Assembly: GCF_014304815.1 (NCBI RefSeq)
Contig: NZ_CP047958.1
Location: 2,108,001 to 2,172,000, forward strand
Length of the DNA: 64,000 bases
Origin: Synechococcus sp. MIT S9220
GTDB taxonomy: Bacteria > Cyanobacteriota > Cyanobacteriia > PCC-6307 > Cyanobiaceae
Direction of reading: 5' to 3'
A program made the translations under genes and the position numbers. Below, in pieces: positions 44,985 through 54,153 of this stretch. The notes under the pieces were generated by a model. The model was given only the letters and a program-made list of their open reading frames with translations, had not been told where the DNA came from and searched no databases. Every line of letters begins with the position of its first letter. Position 1 is the stretch's first letter.

Positions 44985-45622
44985 AGCAGTGCCTTTCCAA
45001 GCCAATCCCTCAGCCGTGTGCGAATGACCTGCTGCACTTGATCAGCGCTCTGATCCGCCGCCACCGCAGTCCAGTTTCGCTCAGCTGACAGCCGCTGGAA
45101 TCCCTCGGCCACCCTGGCCAGGAAAGCCTCTCCTTCCGCTTCGATCCGATCATCGATGCAGGCACCGCGACGTTTGAGGCTCTCCTGCAGTGGCAGATCA
45201 AGCCAGAAGGTGAGATCCGGACTGACACCAGCCGTGGCGATCCGCTCCAGATCCAGGATGGTCTGCAGATCTAGTCCACGACCATCACCCTGATAGGCGA
45301 TGGTGGAGCCGCTGAAACGATCGCTAAGAACCCAGTCCCCCCGATTCAGAGCAGGGCGAATCAAACGTTCCACATGCTGAGCGCGATCTGCGGCATAAAG
45401 CAGCAATTCGGCGGTGGGACTCGGAGCCGACTCGTCAGGTGGATTGAGCAGCAGCTCGCGCAACGCACGACCCAGGGGTGTGCCGCCAGGTTCACGCGTG
45501 AGATGGAGCGTCGCTCCGGAGGGCATCAGACCACTGTCTGGAAGCCAGTCGGCGAGCTGACGAAGCTGCGTGGTTTTGCCACAGCCATCGATGCCCTCAA
45601 GCACCAGAAAACGTCCAGCCAT
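44981..45622 (-). CDS. tmk: Thymidylate kinase
   Basis: Phosphorylates dTMP to dTDP. It has 213 residues with P-loop GIDGCGKT at 10-17, HLTREPGGTPLGRALRELLL, LLYAADRAQHVERLI, VLSDRFSGSTIAYQGDGRGLD and a lid-like LQESLKRRGACIDDRIE segment. The tmk-holB pair is a common arrangement. It starts 2 bp after the copper ATPase stop, so the three may be one transcript. Confidence 0.95.
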   Translation of the reverse strand: MAGRFLVLEGIDGCGKTTQLRQLADWLPDSGLMPSGATLHLTREPGGTPLGRALRELLLNPPDESAPSPTAELLLYAADRAQHVERLIRPALNRGDWVLSDRFSGSTIAYQGDGRGLDLQTILDLERIATAGVSPDLTFWLDLPLQESLKRRGACIDDRIEAEGEAFLARVAEGFQRLSAERNWTAVAADQSADQVQQVIRTRLRDWLGKALL

Positions 45623-45624
45623 GA

Positions 45625-47979
45625 TCAGCGGATACGCAGGCTGAGGGCATTGAGAACCACCGACACGGAGCTGAGGGCCATGAGCAGTGCCGCAAGCGGC
45701 GGAGACAAGAGCAGATTGAAGCCTGGCAACAGAACGCCTGCAGCAACTGGCAACGCGATCATGTTGTAGCCGAACGCCCAGAACAGGTTCTGGCGAATCT
45801 TGGCCATCGTGCGTCTAGCCAGAGTCAGGGCTTCCGGCAAAGCCTCGAGCCGATCACCAAGCAGCACCAGATCTGCGGTGTCCTGAGCAATCTGCGTACC
45901 GGTTCCCACGGCGATTCCCAGATCCGCCGCAGCCAAGGCGGGAGCATCATTGATGCCGTCCCCGACCATTCCCACAGTCTCGTTGGTGCGCCAGTGTTCG
46001 AGGCGCTCCAGCTTCTGATTCGGGAGAAGTTGCCATGCCAGTTCGTCAGCTGAAAAGCCAAGCATCTGACCGATTTTTTCGACGGCTTGACGGCGATCAC
46101 CACTGAGCATCCCAACGGCCAGCCCTTGATCCCTGAGACGCTTCAGTGCAACGGGTGCGTCGGGCCTGAGGCGGTCATCAATCGCCACCACCCCCAGCGG
46201 CTGGGCATCGAGACCAACTGCCACGAGCGTCTGACCACGCTTGAGAGCTTGCTCAACCGCCTGTCGTTGCGTTTCGGACCACACCACACCTTCCTGCTGC
46301 AGCCATTCGGGAGAGCCAACACGCAGTTGTCCCTTCAGCGACTCGAGTGTGCCCTCCATGCCGAAACCTGGCAGGGTCCGACTGGCTGTGACCGGCAAAA
46401 GGGTGAGATTGAGCCTCTGAGCCTCCTGCAAGAGTGCATGAGCCAGAGGATGACGGCTGGTTTGTTCCAGACTCGCTGCCAGTTGGATGGTGCGGGAGGG
46501 ATCGTCACTGGCCATCACCGCATCCACAAGCGGGCGACCAAGGGTGAGGGTTCCGGTCTTGTCAAAGACCATCCGCTGAATGGACGCGGACTGCTCGATC
46601 ACATCGCCGCCTCTGAACAGCCAGCCCTGGCGTGCGGCAAGTCCTGAAGAGACCGTGATCACCGTGGGCGTTGCCAGACCAAGGGCACAGGGGCAGGCCA
46701 CCACGAGCACGGCAATCGCCAGCTGAAGTCCAAGACCGAACGGTGTCTGAGCTCCGACGCCAAGGGCGCCATGAAGCGCAGCATCATGGCCATGATCCAT
46801 GAGCACCACAGGAACTTCCAGGACCTGCGGCCAGAGACGACTGCCCAGCTGCCACCAAAACAGGAAGGTGATGAGCGCCAGGCTGACGACGCCGTAGCAA
46901 AAACGGCCCGCAACCCTGTCGGCCAGACCCTGAATGGGAGCTCGCCTGGCCTGAGCCTCCTCAACCAGGGCAATGATCCTGGCCAGGGCCGTGTCGCTGC
47001 CAACGCGCTGAACCTCCATCTCCAGATTGGCCTCGAGATTGAGGCAACCGGAACTGAGCTCCGTCCCTGGCTTGGCCTCGAGCGGCAGCGGTTCACCGGT
47101 GAGGCTCGACAAATCCACAGCAGAACAACCGTTCCGCACCACACCATCCACAGGAATTCTGTCTCCAGCGAGCAGCTGGATGCATTCGCCTGGCCGGAGC
47201 ACAGCCACGGGAACCTCGCGAACCGTGTTGTCCGCCATCAATAGGCGAGCGCTATCGGGCTGGAGTGCAGCGAGCTCCTGAAGGGCTCTGCCCGTCCGCC
47301 GGCGGGCTCGCTCCTCAAGAAAACGCCCCAGCAGCACGAACCCGAGAAGCATCACGGGCTCATTGAAAAAACAAGGCCACCCCACCGAAGGCCAGATCAG
47401 CGCCACCAGACTCGCGAGGTAGGCACTGCCGACCCCAAGACTGACCAGGGTGTCCATGCTGGGCACACCGCTGCGAACCGCAGACCAGCCACTGATCAGG
47501 ATCGGGCGACCAGGCCCGAGCAGAGCCACCGTGGCCAGGGCAGCATGGAAGCCGAGCGTGCCGATCACTGGCAATGAAAGCGTTCCAGCTTCGGCAAGGT
47601 GACCAAGCACCGACAGCAGCAGCAGCACAAGAGCGACCATCAGCTGTCGCCACTGCTGCCACCATCCCCGGGTCCGATCGGGCTCAGTTCCCTTGGCAAA
47701 CAAACCGCTCTGACGGGGCTGTGCTGGAAAACCACGACCCTGCAGAGCCGCCAGCACGTCATCAAGCAACGGTTGCGACGACGATGTCGCCTCGCCATCG
47801 AGTCGAAGCCAGGCGCTGCGGGTCACAAGGTTGACACTGGCCTCCTGCACACCTGGCTGAGAGAGCAGCGTGCGCTCCACCGCGCGAACACACGCCCCAC
47901 ATTTCATTCCCTCGACATCGAGGAGAACCGCATGGGAGTGCGCGGTCGGGTCAAGTGGACGGGAAGACGCTGCTGACAC
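45625..47979 (-). CDS. Copper-translocating P-type ATPase
   Basis: A 784-residue P1B ATPase. An N-terminal metal-binding domain has GMKCGACV (C27, C30). The ion channel motif is CPCALGLATP. Catalytic motifs are DKTGTLTLG with the phospho-aspartate, SRHPLAHAL with the nucleotide-binding HP, and GDGINDAPAL. YN in helix 7 (FGYNMIALP) and MxxSS in helix 8 (MALSSVSVV) mark copper(I) specificity. Cyanobacteria have two such pumps, CtaA and PacS, feeding plastocyanin; sequence alone does not tell which this is. It starts with GTG. Confidence 0.92.
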   Translation of the reverse strand: MSAASSRPLDPTAHSHAVLLDVEGMKCGACVRAVERTLLSQPGVQEASVNLVTRSAWLRLDGEATSSSQPLLDDVLAALQGRGFPAQPRQSGLFAKGTEPDRTRGWWQQWRQLMVALVLLLLSVLGHLAEAGTLSLPVIGTLGFHAALATVALLGPGRPILISGWSAVRSGVPSMDTLVSLGVGSAYLASLVALIWPSVGWPCFFNEPVMLLGFVLLGRFLEERARRRTGRALQELAALQPDSARLLMADNTVREVPVAVLRPGECIQLLAGDRIPVDGVVRNGCSAVDLSSLTGEPLPLEAKPGTELSSGCLNLEANLEMEVQRVGSDTALARIIALVEEAQARRAPIQGLADRVAGRFCYGVVSLALITFLFWWQLGSRLWPQVLEVPVVLMDHGHDAALHGALGVGAQTPFGLGLQLAIAVLVVACPCALGLATPTVITVSSGLAARQGWLFRGGDVIEQSASIQRMVFDKTGTLTLGRPLVDAVMASDDPSRTIQLAASLEQTSRHPLAHALLQEAQRLNLTLLPVTASRTLPGFGMEGTLESLKGQLRVGSPEWLQQEGVVWSETQRQAVEQALKRGQTLVAVGLDAQPLGVVAIDDRLRPDAPVALKRLRDQGLAVGMLSGDRRQAVEKIGQMLGFSADELAWQLLPNQKLERLEHWRTNETVGMVGDGINDAPALAAADLGIAVGTGTQIAQDTADLVLLGDRLEALPEALTLARRTMAKIRQNLFWAFGYNMIALPVAAGVLLPGFNLLLSPPLAALLMALSSVSVVLNALSLRIR

Positions 47980-48052
47980 TTCAACGGTTCACACCACTCC
48001 ACGCTAGGCAGCACCTGTTGGGTTCAGGATGGTTTCATCCGTCCGGCTTTCC

Positions 48053-48574
48053 GTGCCACGCAGCAACCGCAACGACAACTTCATCGACAAGAGCTTCACG
48101 GTCATGGCCGACCTGATTGTGAAGCTGCTGCCGATCAATGCCCGGGCCAAGGAGGCCTATGTGTACTACCGCGATGGACTGTCTGCACAGAACGACGGTG
48201 ATTACGCCGAAGCCCTCGAGAACTATGAGGAGAGCCTCAAGCTCGAGGAGAACCCGATCGATCGTGGAGAAACCCTCAAGAACATGGCGATCATCTATAT
48301 GAGCAACGGCGAAGAAGACAGGGCCATCGAGACCTATCAACAGGCTCTTGATGAAAATCCCAAACAGCCGTCGTGTCTCAAAAACATGGGGCTGATCTAC
48401 GAAAAACGCGGACGAATTGCCGAAGAAGAAGGTCGCCGCGATGAAGCAGACATCTGGCTCGACAAAGCCGCTGAAGCCTGGACGCAGGCAGTGCGTCTGA
48501 ATCCAGGGGGCTATCTCGACATCGAGAACTGGCTCAAATCCAGTGGCCGCAGCAATGTCGACGTCTACTTCTGA
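48053..48574 (+). CDS. ycf3: Photosystem I assembly protein Ycf3
   Basis: Thylakoid-associated TPR chaperone needed for photosystem I assembly. From a GTG at 48053 it has 173 residues, starting [26 protein letters not shown], as in the family; the ATG at 48029 adds eight unlikely residues. Three TPR repeats are seen (about 35-70, 72-105, 120-153), including [30 protein letters not shown], and [34 protein letters not shown] near the end. It is divergent from the copper ATPase. Confidence 0.95.
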   Translation: MPRSNRNDNFIDKSFTVMADLIVKLLPINARAKEAYVYYRDGLSAQNDGDYAEALENYEESLKLEENPIDRGETLKNMAIIYMSNGEEDRAIETYQQALDENPKQPSCLKNMGLIYEKRGRIAEEEGRRDEADIWLDKAAEAWTQAVRLNPGGYLDIENWLKSSGRSNVDVYF

Positions 48575-48588
48575 GCCGTCGCAGGGGC

Positions 48589-49983
48589 TCAGGCCTCCTC
48601 CTCAGGGTTCACCCCGAGGCCCAACACGAGCGCTTCTGTGATGGACCCCGCCTCTAGCAGGTCTAGATCCAGACCGGAAGCGACCGGACCCAGGCCACTC
48701 CCACGAGGCACGACGGCTCTTCTGAAGCCCAGACGAACAGCCTCCTGCAGGCGCAACTCGAGCTGGCCCACCGGTCTCAGCTGACCTCCCAGGCCAAGTT
48801 CTCCGAGCAGAACGGTGCCAGCCGGCAGAGTCAGATCTCTGAAACTGGCCACCACCGCCGCGGCCACTCCCAGGTCTGCCGCGGGCTCCTCCACATCCAG
48901 GCCACCAGCCACGGCCAAATAGCAATCGAACCTTGAGAGTGGCAGGCCCATGTGCTTTTCGAGCACGGCCAGGATCTGATGCAGACGGTTGACGGCGATC
49001 CCAGTGGCAGTCCTTCGGGGACTGGCATAGCTGGTGGCACTGACTAGCGCTTGCAGATCGACCACCAACGGCCGGGTGCCTTCACAGGCAACGATCGTTG
49101 CCACACCATTGGCCCGCTCACCACTGAGGAATAGCTCACTGGGATTGCCAACCTCCTCCAGGCCCTGACCACGCATCTCAAACACCCCCAGCTCGTGGGT
49201 GGCACCAAACCGGTTCTTGACAGCCCGAAGCAGGCGATGGCTGGCGAAACGATCTCCTTCGAAGGTGAGCACCGCATCCACCAGGTGTTCCAACACCTTT
49301 GGACCGGCCAGCGCGCCTTCCTTCGTGACATGGCCCACAAGCAGCAACGCGGTGTTCTGACGCTTCGCCAGTCTCTGCAAGGCAGCCGCACATTCCCTCA
49401 CCTGAGCGACGGACCCAGGTGCACTGGAGAGTTCGGCATCGTGCAAGGCCTGGATGCTGTCAATGACGGCCACATCTGGCCTCAGAGCTTCGAGTTCCTG
49501 CAGCACCAGCTCCAGATCCGTCTCCGCCAGCAATTGCAGATCACTGCTGTCAGCAGTGAGCCGCTGCCAGCGCAGCTTCACCTGCTGTGCAGATTCTTCG
49601 GCACTCACATAGAGCACCACACGATCCCGTGCAATGGCTGATGCGCTCTGCAACAGCAGTGTGCTCTTGCCAATCCCAGGATCTCCCCCCACCAGCACCA
49701 GTGATCCAGGGACCAGTCCGCCGCCAAGAACGCGATTGAGCTCCCCGTAACCACTGCCGATGCGCTGAAGGGGCTGATCGCCGAGGGATGCCATTGACGT
49801 GGAACGACGCGCCTTCGGTGCGGCGGCGGGATCGGCCCCGGAGCGACGGCGACGGCCGTCGTCCTTGGGCGCCGATTGCTCCACCAAAGAATTCCAGCTA
49901 CCGCAGCTGCTACACCGCCCAAAGAACTGCCGTGTCTGGGCACCACAGCTCTGACAGACGTAGAGATTGGCCGATCGGGGCAC
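48589..49983 (-). CDS. radA: DNA repair protein RadA
   Basis: A RecA-related, Lon-like protein that aids recombination intermediate processing. It has 464 residues. A four-cysteine zinc finger (C10, C13, C24, C27) opens it, followed by a basic, low-complexity linker. The Walker A GDPGIGKST is at 100-108, Walker B VAVIDSIQAL near 175, the RadA-specific KNRFG near 257, and a Lon-like C-terminal domain. It starts with GTG and is divergent from rpaB with 90 bp between. Confidence 0.95.
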   Translation of the reverse strand: MPRSANLYVCQSCGAQTRQFFGRCSSCGSWNSLVEQSAPKDDGRRRRSGADPAAAPKARRSTSMASLGDQPLQRIGSGYGELNRVLGGGLVPGSLVLVGGDPGIGKSTLLLQSASAIARDRVVLYVSAEESAQQVKLRWQRLTADSSDLQLLAETDLELVLQELEALRPDVAVIDSIQALHDAELSSAPGSVAQVRECAAALQRLAKRQNTALLLVGHVTKEGALAGPKVLEHLVDAVLTFEGDRFASHRLLRAVKNRFGATHELGVFEMRGQGLEEVGNPSELFLSGERANGVATIVACEGTRPLVVDLQALVSATSYASPRRTATGIAVNRLHQILAVLEKHMGLPLSRFDCYLAVAGGLDVEEPAADLGVAAAVVASFRDLTLPAGTVLLGELGLGGQLRPVGQLELRLQEAVRLGFRRAVVPRGSGLGPVASGLDLDLLEAGSITEALVLGLGVNPEEEA

Positions 49984-50073
49984 GTCGAATGATGAAGAAA
50001 GTTGGCGCTACGTGAACGACTGAACCCGCTAATCACCTATTTGTGAGCACTATCTTCGCTCCTTGTCGGCGAT

Positions 50074-50826
50074 ATGACGGCCTCAGCACCCTCCACCTCT
50101 AAGGAAACCATCCTCGTAGTGGATGACGAGGCCAGTATCCGCAGGATCCTCGAAACCCGGCTCTCAATGATCGGGTACAACGTCGTCACGGCCTGCGACG
50201 GAACCGAGGCCCTGGAAAGCTTCCAGGAATGCAACCCGGATCTGGTCGTACTCGACGTGATGATGCCCAAGCTCGATGGCTACGGGGTCTGTCAGGAACT
50301 GCGCAAGGAGTCGGATGTTCCGATCGTGATGCTCACCGCTCTCGGCGATGTCGCTGACCGGATCACGGGCCTGGAGCTCGGGGCGGACGACTATGTGATC
50401 AAACCCTTCAGTCCGAAAGAGCTTGAGGCTCGGATCCGCTGCGTTTTGCGACGCGAGGAAAAAGAGCACGCTGCCGGCATCCCCAACTCCGGAGTGATCC
50501 AGGTCTCAGACCTGAAGATCGACACCAACAAGCGGCAGGTGTTCCGCAACGATGAGCGCATCCGTCTCACCGGGATGGAATTCAGTCTGCTTGAACTGCT
50601 CGTCAGCCGATCAGGCGAACCGTTCAGCCGCGGTGAGATCCTGAAGGAGGTCTGGGGTTACACCCCTGAACGCCACGTCGACACCCGGGTCGTGGATGTT
50701 CATATCTCACGTCTTCGTTCCAAATTGGAAGACGACCCAGCCAACCCCGAGCTGATCCTCACGGCTCGCGGCACCGGCTACTTGTTCCAGCGCATCGTCG
50801 ATTCTGTTGCCTCCGAAGGATCCTGA
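50074..50826 (+). CDS. rpaB: Response regulator RpaB
   Basis: OmpR-type regulator (Ycf27), essential in most cyanobacteria, which controls high-light and photosystem genes by binding HLR1 sites. It has 250 residues. The receiver domain has D17/D18 and phospho-acceptor D61 (LVVLDVMMPKLDGYGVC), then LGADDYVIKPFSPKELEARI. The winged helix has [59 protein letters not shown]. The kinase NblS/Hik33 is not in the window. Its stop lies inside the likely start of plsX. Confidence 0.93.
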   Translation: MTASAPSTSKETILVVDDEASIRRILETRLSMIGYNVVTACDGTEALESFQECNPDLVVLDVMMPKLDGYGVCQELRKESDVPIVMLTALGDVADRITGLELGADDYVIKPFSPKELEARIRCVLRREEKEHAAGIPNSGVIQVSDLKIDTNKRQVFRNDERIRLTGMEFSLLELLVSRSGEPFSRGEILKEVWGYTPERHVDTRVVDVHISRLRSKLEDDPANPELILTARGTGYLFQRIVDSVASEGS

Positions 50827-52147
50827 CCTCACCCCGGACGCTGCGCCGAGGATCAAAGCCCGCCGATCCAAGGCTGTTCGACGCCTTGTGATTTGGTATC
50901 GGCGCAATGCTGCAGTGACCACCCTGGTGGACACTGCAGCCACGTCAGCGAATGCCGCCGGGAATGTGGCAGGTTCCGTCACCTCCATGGCGGGAACTGT
51001 GGTGAACAGCGCCGGCAGCATGGCCGGCTCCGTGCTGCAACCCGTGATGGATCCCCTCCGACGCCTTCAGGGCGGGGTTCCAGGCGAAGAACTCGAGATC
51101 GACGACCGTGACCGTGTGTGGGTGGCCGTGGACGGAATGGGGGGTGACAACGCTCCTGTGCCGATTTTGGAGGGATGCCTCCAGGCCATCGAACGGCTGG
51201 CCGTGAAAATCCGCTTCGTCGGCGAAACGGACCGGGTGCTGGAAGCTGCCACCGCTGCAGGCCTGGATGACGCGTTGAATGCGGCCCTTGATGCTGGCCG
51301 GCTGGAACTGATCACCAGCGGCCCCTCCGTGGAAATGCATGAGGAGGCCACGGTGGTGCGCCGCAAACGCGACGCCAGCATCAACGTGGCCATGGATCTC
51401 GTGAAGCGAGGCGAGGCCCAAGCCGTTTACTCCGCAGGCAACTCCGGGGCTGTGATGGCTTCAGCCATCTTCCGGCTAGGACGACTGGCCGGCATCGACC
51501 GACCCGCCATCGGGGCCCTGTTTCCCACCAAAGATCCCGGCCAGCCAGTGCTGGTGCTCGACGTGGGAGCCAATATGGATTGCAAGCCCTCCTACCTGCA
51601 CCAGTTCGCCCTGCTGGGAGACATCTACTGCAGAGATGTGCTGCAAGTAAACAAACCCAGGATCGGACTGCTCAACATCGGCGAGGAGGAATGCAAGGGC
51701 AACGATCTTTCCGTGCGCACCCATGAGCTGCTCATCGAAGAATCACGTCTGCACTTCGCCGGCAACTGTGAGGGGCGGGATGTGCTGTCGGGAGAGTTCG
51801 ATGTGGTGGTCTGTGACGGCTTTACCGGCAATGTTCTGCTCAAGTTCCTTGAATCGGTTGGCAGCGTGCTGCTTGGCGTCCTCAGAGCCGAACTACCACG
51901 TGGACGTCGAGGCAAGGTGGGGTCTGCCTTCCTGCGCAGCAACCTCAAGCGCATCAAAAAGCGGTTGGACCATGCCGAACATGGCGGAGCACTGCTGCTG
52001 GGCGTGAACGGCATCTGCGTGATCGGCCACGGCAGCAGCAAAGCCTTGTCAGTGGTCAGCGCCTTGCGACTGGCCCATTCCGCCGCCAGTCATGGCGTAA
52101 TGGATCATCTCGCCCAGCTGGGAGCTAAAGCCACCTCGCGAGCATGA
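50807..52147 (+). CDS. plsX: Phosphate acyltransferase PlsX with N-terminal extension
   Basis: Converts acyl-ACP to acyl-phosphate for phospholipid and glycolipid synthesis. The PlsX core starts at about residue 103 with RVWVAVDGMGGDNAP and continues through EVSGNSGAVMA-like AVYSAGNSGAVMASAIF, VLDVGANMDCKP, GLLNIGEEECKGND and VVVCDGFTGNVLLKFLE. About 100 residues precede it, with a basic start (RRLVIWYRRNAAV) and an A/G/S/V-rich stretch; typical PlsX is about 330-350 residues. The TTG at 50807 overlaps rpaB by 20 bases; later GTG starts (50888, 50915) would shorten the extension. Confidence 0.92.
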   Translation: MPPKDPDLTPDAAPRIKARRSKAVRRLVIWYRRNAAVTTLVDTAATSANAAGNVAGSVTSMAGTVVNSAGSMAGSVLQPVMDPLRRLQGGVPGEELEIDDRDRVWVAVDGMGGDNAPVPILEGCLQAIERLAVKIRFVGETDRVLEAATAAGLDDALNAALDAGRLELITSGPSVEMHEEATVVRRKRDASINVAMDLVKRGEAQAVYSAGNSGAVMASAIFRLGRLAGIDRPAIGALFPTKDPGQPVLVLDVGANMDCKPSYLHQFALLGDIYCRDVLQVNKPRIGLLNIGEEECKGNDLSVRTHELLIEESRLHFAGNCEGRDVLSGEFDVVVCDGFTGNVLLKFLESVGSVLLGVLRAELPRGRRGKVGSAFLRSNLKRIKKRLDHAEHGGALLLGVNGICVIGHGSSKALSVVSALRLAHSAASHGVMDHLAQLGAKATSRA

Positions 52148-52203
52148 TCAACCCCCTTGCCTGACAGGCGTTCTGGCGGACTGTGATTGACTGACGCCAC
52201 TGC

Positions 52204-53229
52204 TTGGACCCTCTTTTGGCTGGAGCATCACCGCACTCTCGAGGCGTCGCTCTGATCGGCAGCGGCAGTGCCCAGGCAGCCCAGGTGATCACCAACCATC
52301 AGCTGGGTCAGCGTGTGGAAACCAGCGATGAATGGATCCGCAGCCGTACAGGCATCTCCACGCGACGGGTGAGCAGTCCAGATCAACGCCTCAGCGACCT
52401 TGCAGCTGAGGCCGGTCGATCGGCTCTGGAGATGGCCGGTTGGTCCGCTAACAGCCTCGACTTGGTGTTGCTCGCGACCTCAACGCCAGATGATCTGTTT
52501 GGCTCAGCCCCGGCAGTGCAGGCCGCACTGGGTGCTTCGAATGCCGTGGCTTTTGATCTCACATCCGCCTGCAGCGGTTTTCTGTTTTCGCTGGTGACGG
52601 CCGCTCAGTATCTGCGCACAGGCGCCATGCGACGGGCTCTTGTGATCGGTGCTGATCAGTTGAGCCGTTTCGTGGACTGGGATGACCGCCGCAGCTGTGT
52701 GCTGTTCGGCGATGGTGCCGGTGCTGTCGCCCTTGAAGCCAGCGATGACGACGGACTCCTGGGGTTTCTGCTGCGCAGTGATGGGGCCCGCGGTGGGGTG
52801 CTGAACCTGCCTGCTCTCGACAGCGATGCACCCTTGGCAGACGATGCTCGCCATCGCCTGGGTGGCTACCGACCGATCGAGATGAATGGTCAGGAGGTCT
52901 ACAAATTCGCCGTGCGCGAAGTGCCGGCGGTCTTGCAATGCCTGCTTGAACGCTGTGCGGTTAGCCCTGAAACAATCGACTGGCTACTCCTGCATCAAGC
53001 TAATCAGCGCATCCTCGATGCCGTCGCCGATCGCTTTGCGATTCCCAGGGCCAAAGTGCTGAGCAACCTGGCGCACTACGGCAACACCTCAGCGGCAACC
53101 ATCCCTCTGGTTCTTGATGAAGCCGTGCGGAACGGCAAAATCCAGCCTGGACACCTCCTGGCAAGCAGTGGTTTTGGAGCTGGTCTGAGTTGGGGAGCAG
53201 CCCTATTGCGCTGGCAGGGTCCCGCCTAG
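52204..53229 (+). CDS. fabH: Beta-ketoacyl-ACP synthase III
   Basis: Starts fatty acid synthesis by condensing acetyl-CoA with malonyl-ACP. It has 341 residues from a TTG at 52204; a second TTG at 52216 is possible. Catalytic C123 lies in TSACSGFLFSL, the histidine in LLHQANQRIL (near 265), and the asparagine in HYGNTSAATIPL (near 296). The GVALIGSGSA opening and TSDEWIRSRTGI also match. It lies 56 bp after plsX and 27 bp before fabD. Confidence 0.95.
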   Translation: MDPLLAGASPHSRGVALIGSGSAQAAQVITNHQLGQRVETSDEWIRSRTGISTRRVSSPDQRLSDLAAEAGRSALEMAGWSANSLDLVLLATSTPDDLFGSAPAVQAALGASNAVAFDLTSACSGFLFSLVTAAQYLRTGAMRRALVIGADQLSRFVDWDDRRSCVLFGDGAGAVALEASDDDGLLGFLLRSDGARGGVLNLPALDSDAPLADDARHRLGGYRPIEMNGQEVYKFAVREVPAVLQCLLERCAVSPETIDWLLLHQANQRILDAVADRFAIPRAKVLSNLAHYGNTSAATIPLVLDEAVRNGKIQPGHLLASSGFGAGLSWGAALLRWQGPA

Positions 53230-53256
53230 GCTCCCAACACCGTTGCGCCACTGTGA

Positions 53257-54153
53257 ATGTCGATCGCCTGGGTGTTCCCCGGTCAGGGGTCTCAGAAAAC
53301 CGGCATGGCCGACCCCGTCCTCAGCCTGCCTGGCGCGGAGGAACGCTTCGCTCTGGCATCGAACCTGCTTGGCAGAGACCTTCTCAAGATCTGCCGGGGT
53401 GAAGGCTCAGATGCTGACAGCCCCTCCGATTTGAACGACACCCGGAACACCCAGCCAGCTCTGTTTGCGGTGGAATCGCTGATTGTGGATGAGTTGCTGC
53501 GCCAGGGCAGGCAACCCGACCTGGTGGCCGGACACAGCCTTGGCGAGCTGGTGGCGCTTTACGCGGCTGGTGTGTTCGATGCCGCCACCGGCCTGGAGCT
53601 GATGCAACGCCGATCGGAGCTGATGGCAAGTGCAGGAGGAGGCGCAATGACGGCAGTGATCGGTTTTGACCGCAGCCAACTGGAGACCCTTGTGGATGCC
53701 ACTGAAGGTGTGGTGATTGCCAATGACAACAGTGATGCCCAGGTCGTGCTGTCAGGCAGCCCAGAGGCGGTGAACGCGCTGAGTGAAGCACTCACCTGCA
53801 AACGAGCCATTCCCCTCGCCGTCTCCGGAGCCTTTCATTCCCCCTTTATGGCGAAGGCGGCAGATGCCTTCGCGTCCCATCTCGACACTGTGGCCTTCGC
53901 AGATGCTCGCTTCCCGGTGTTCAGCAACACCGACCCCACCCCCAGCCGCGATGCCGGTGAACTGAAGCAACGACTGCGTCGCCAGATGACCACTGGCGTG
54001 CGTTGGCGGGAAACGATGGCGGCAATGACCTCATCGGGCGTGGACACCCTGGTTGAAATCGGTCCTGGCAACGTGCTCAGCGGTCTAGCCAAACGTGCCA
54101 TGAAAGGGGTCACCACGTCGCAGCTGGCCAGCGTTGGCGACCTGGGTCTGTGA
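53257..54153 (+). CDS. fabD: Malonyl-CoA:ACP transacylase
   Basis: Loads malonyl groups onto ACP. It has 298 residues: VFPGQGSQKTGM at 6-17, catalytic S94 in GHSLGE, the arginine in MQRRSELM near 118, and the histidine in VSGAFHSPFM near 201, all expected. The last four bases overlap the GTG start of plsC. It is part of the plsX-fabH-fabD-plsC cluster. Confidence 0.95.
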   Translation: MSIAWVFPGQGSQKTGMADPVLSLPGAEERFALASNLLGRDLLKICRGEGSDADSPSDLNDTRNTQPALFAVESLIVDELLRQGRQPDLVAGHSLGELVALYAAGVFDAATGLELMQRRSELMASAGGGAMTAVIGFDRSQLETLVDATEGVVIANDNSDAQVVLSGSPEAVNALSEALTCKRAIPLAVSGAFHSPFMAKAADAFASHLDTVAFADARFPVFSNTDPTPSRDAGELKQRLRRQMTTGVRWRETMAAMTSSGVDTLVEIGPGNVLSGLAKRAMKGVTTSQLASVGDLGL

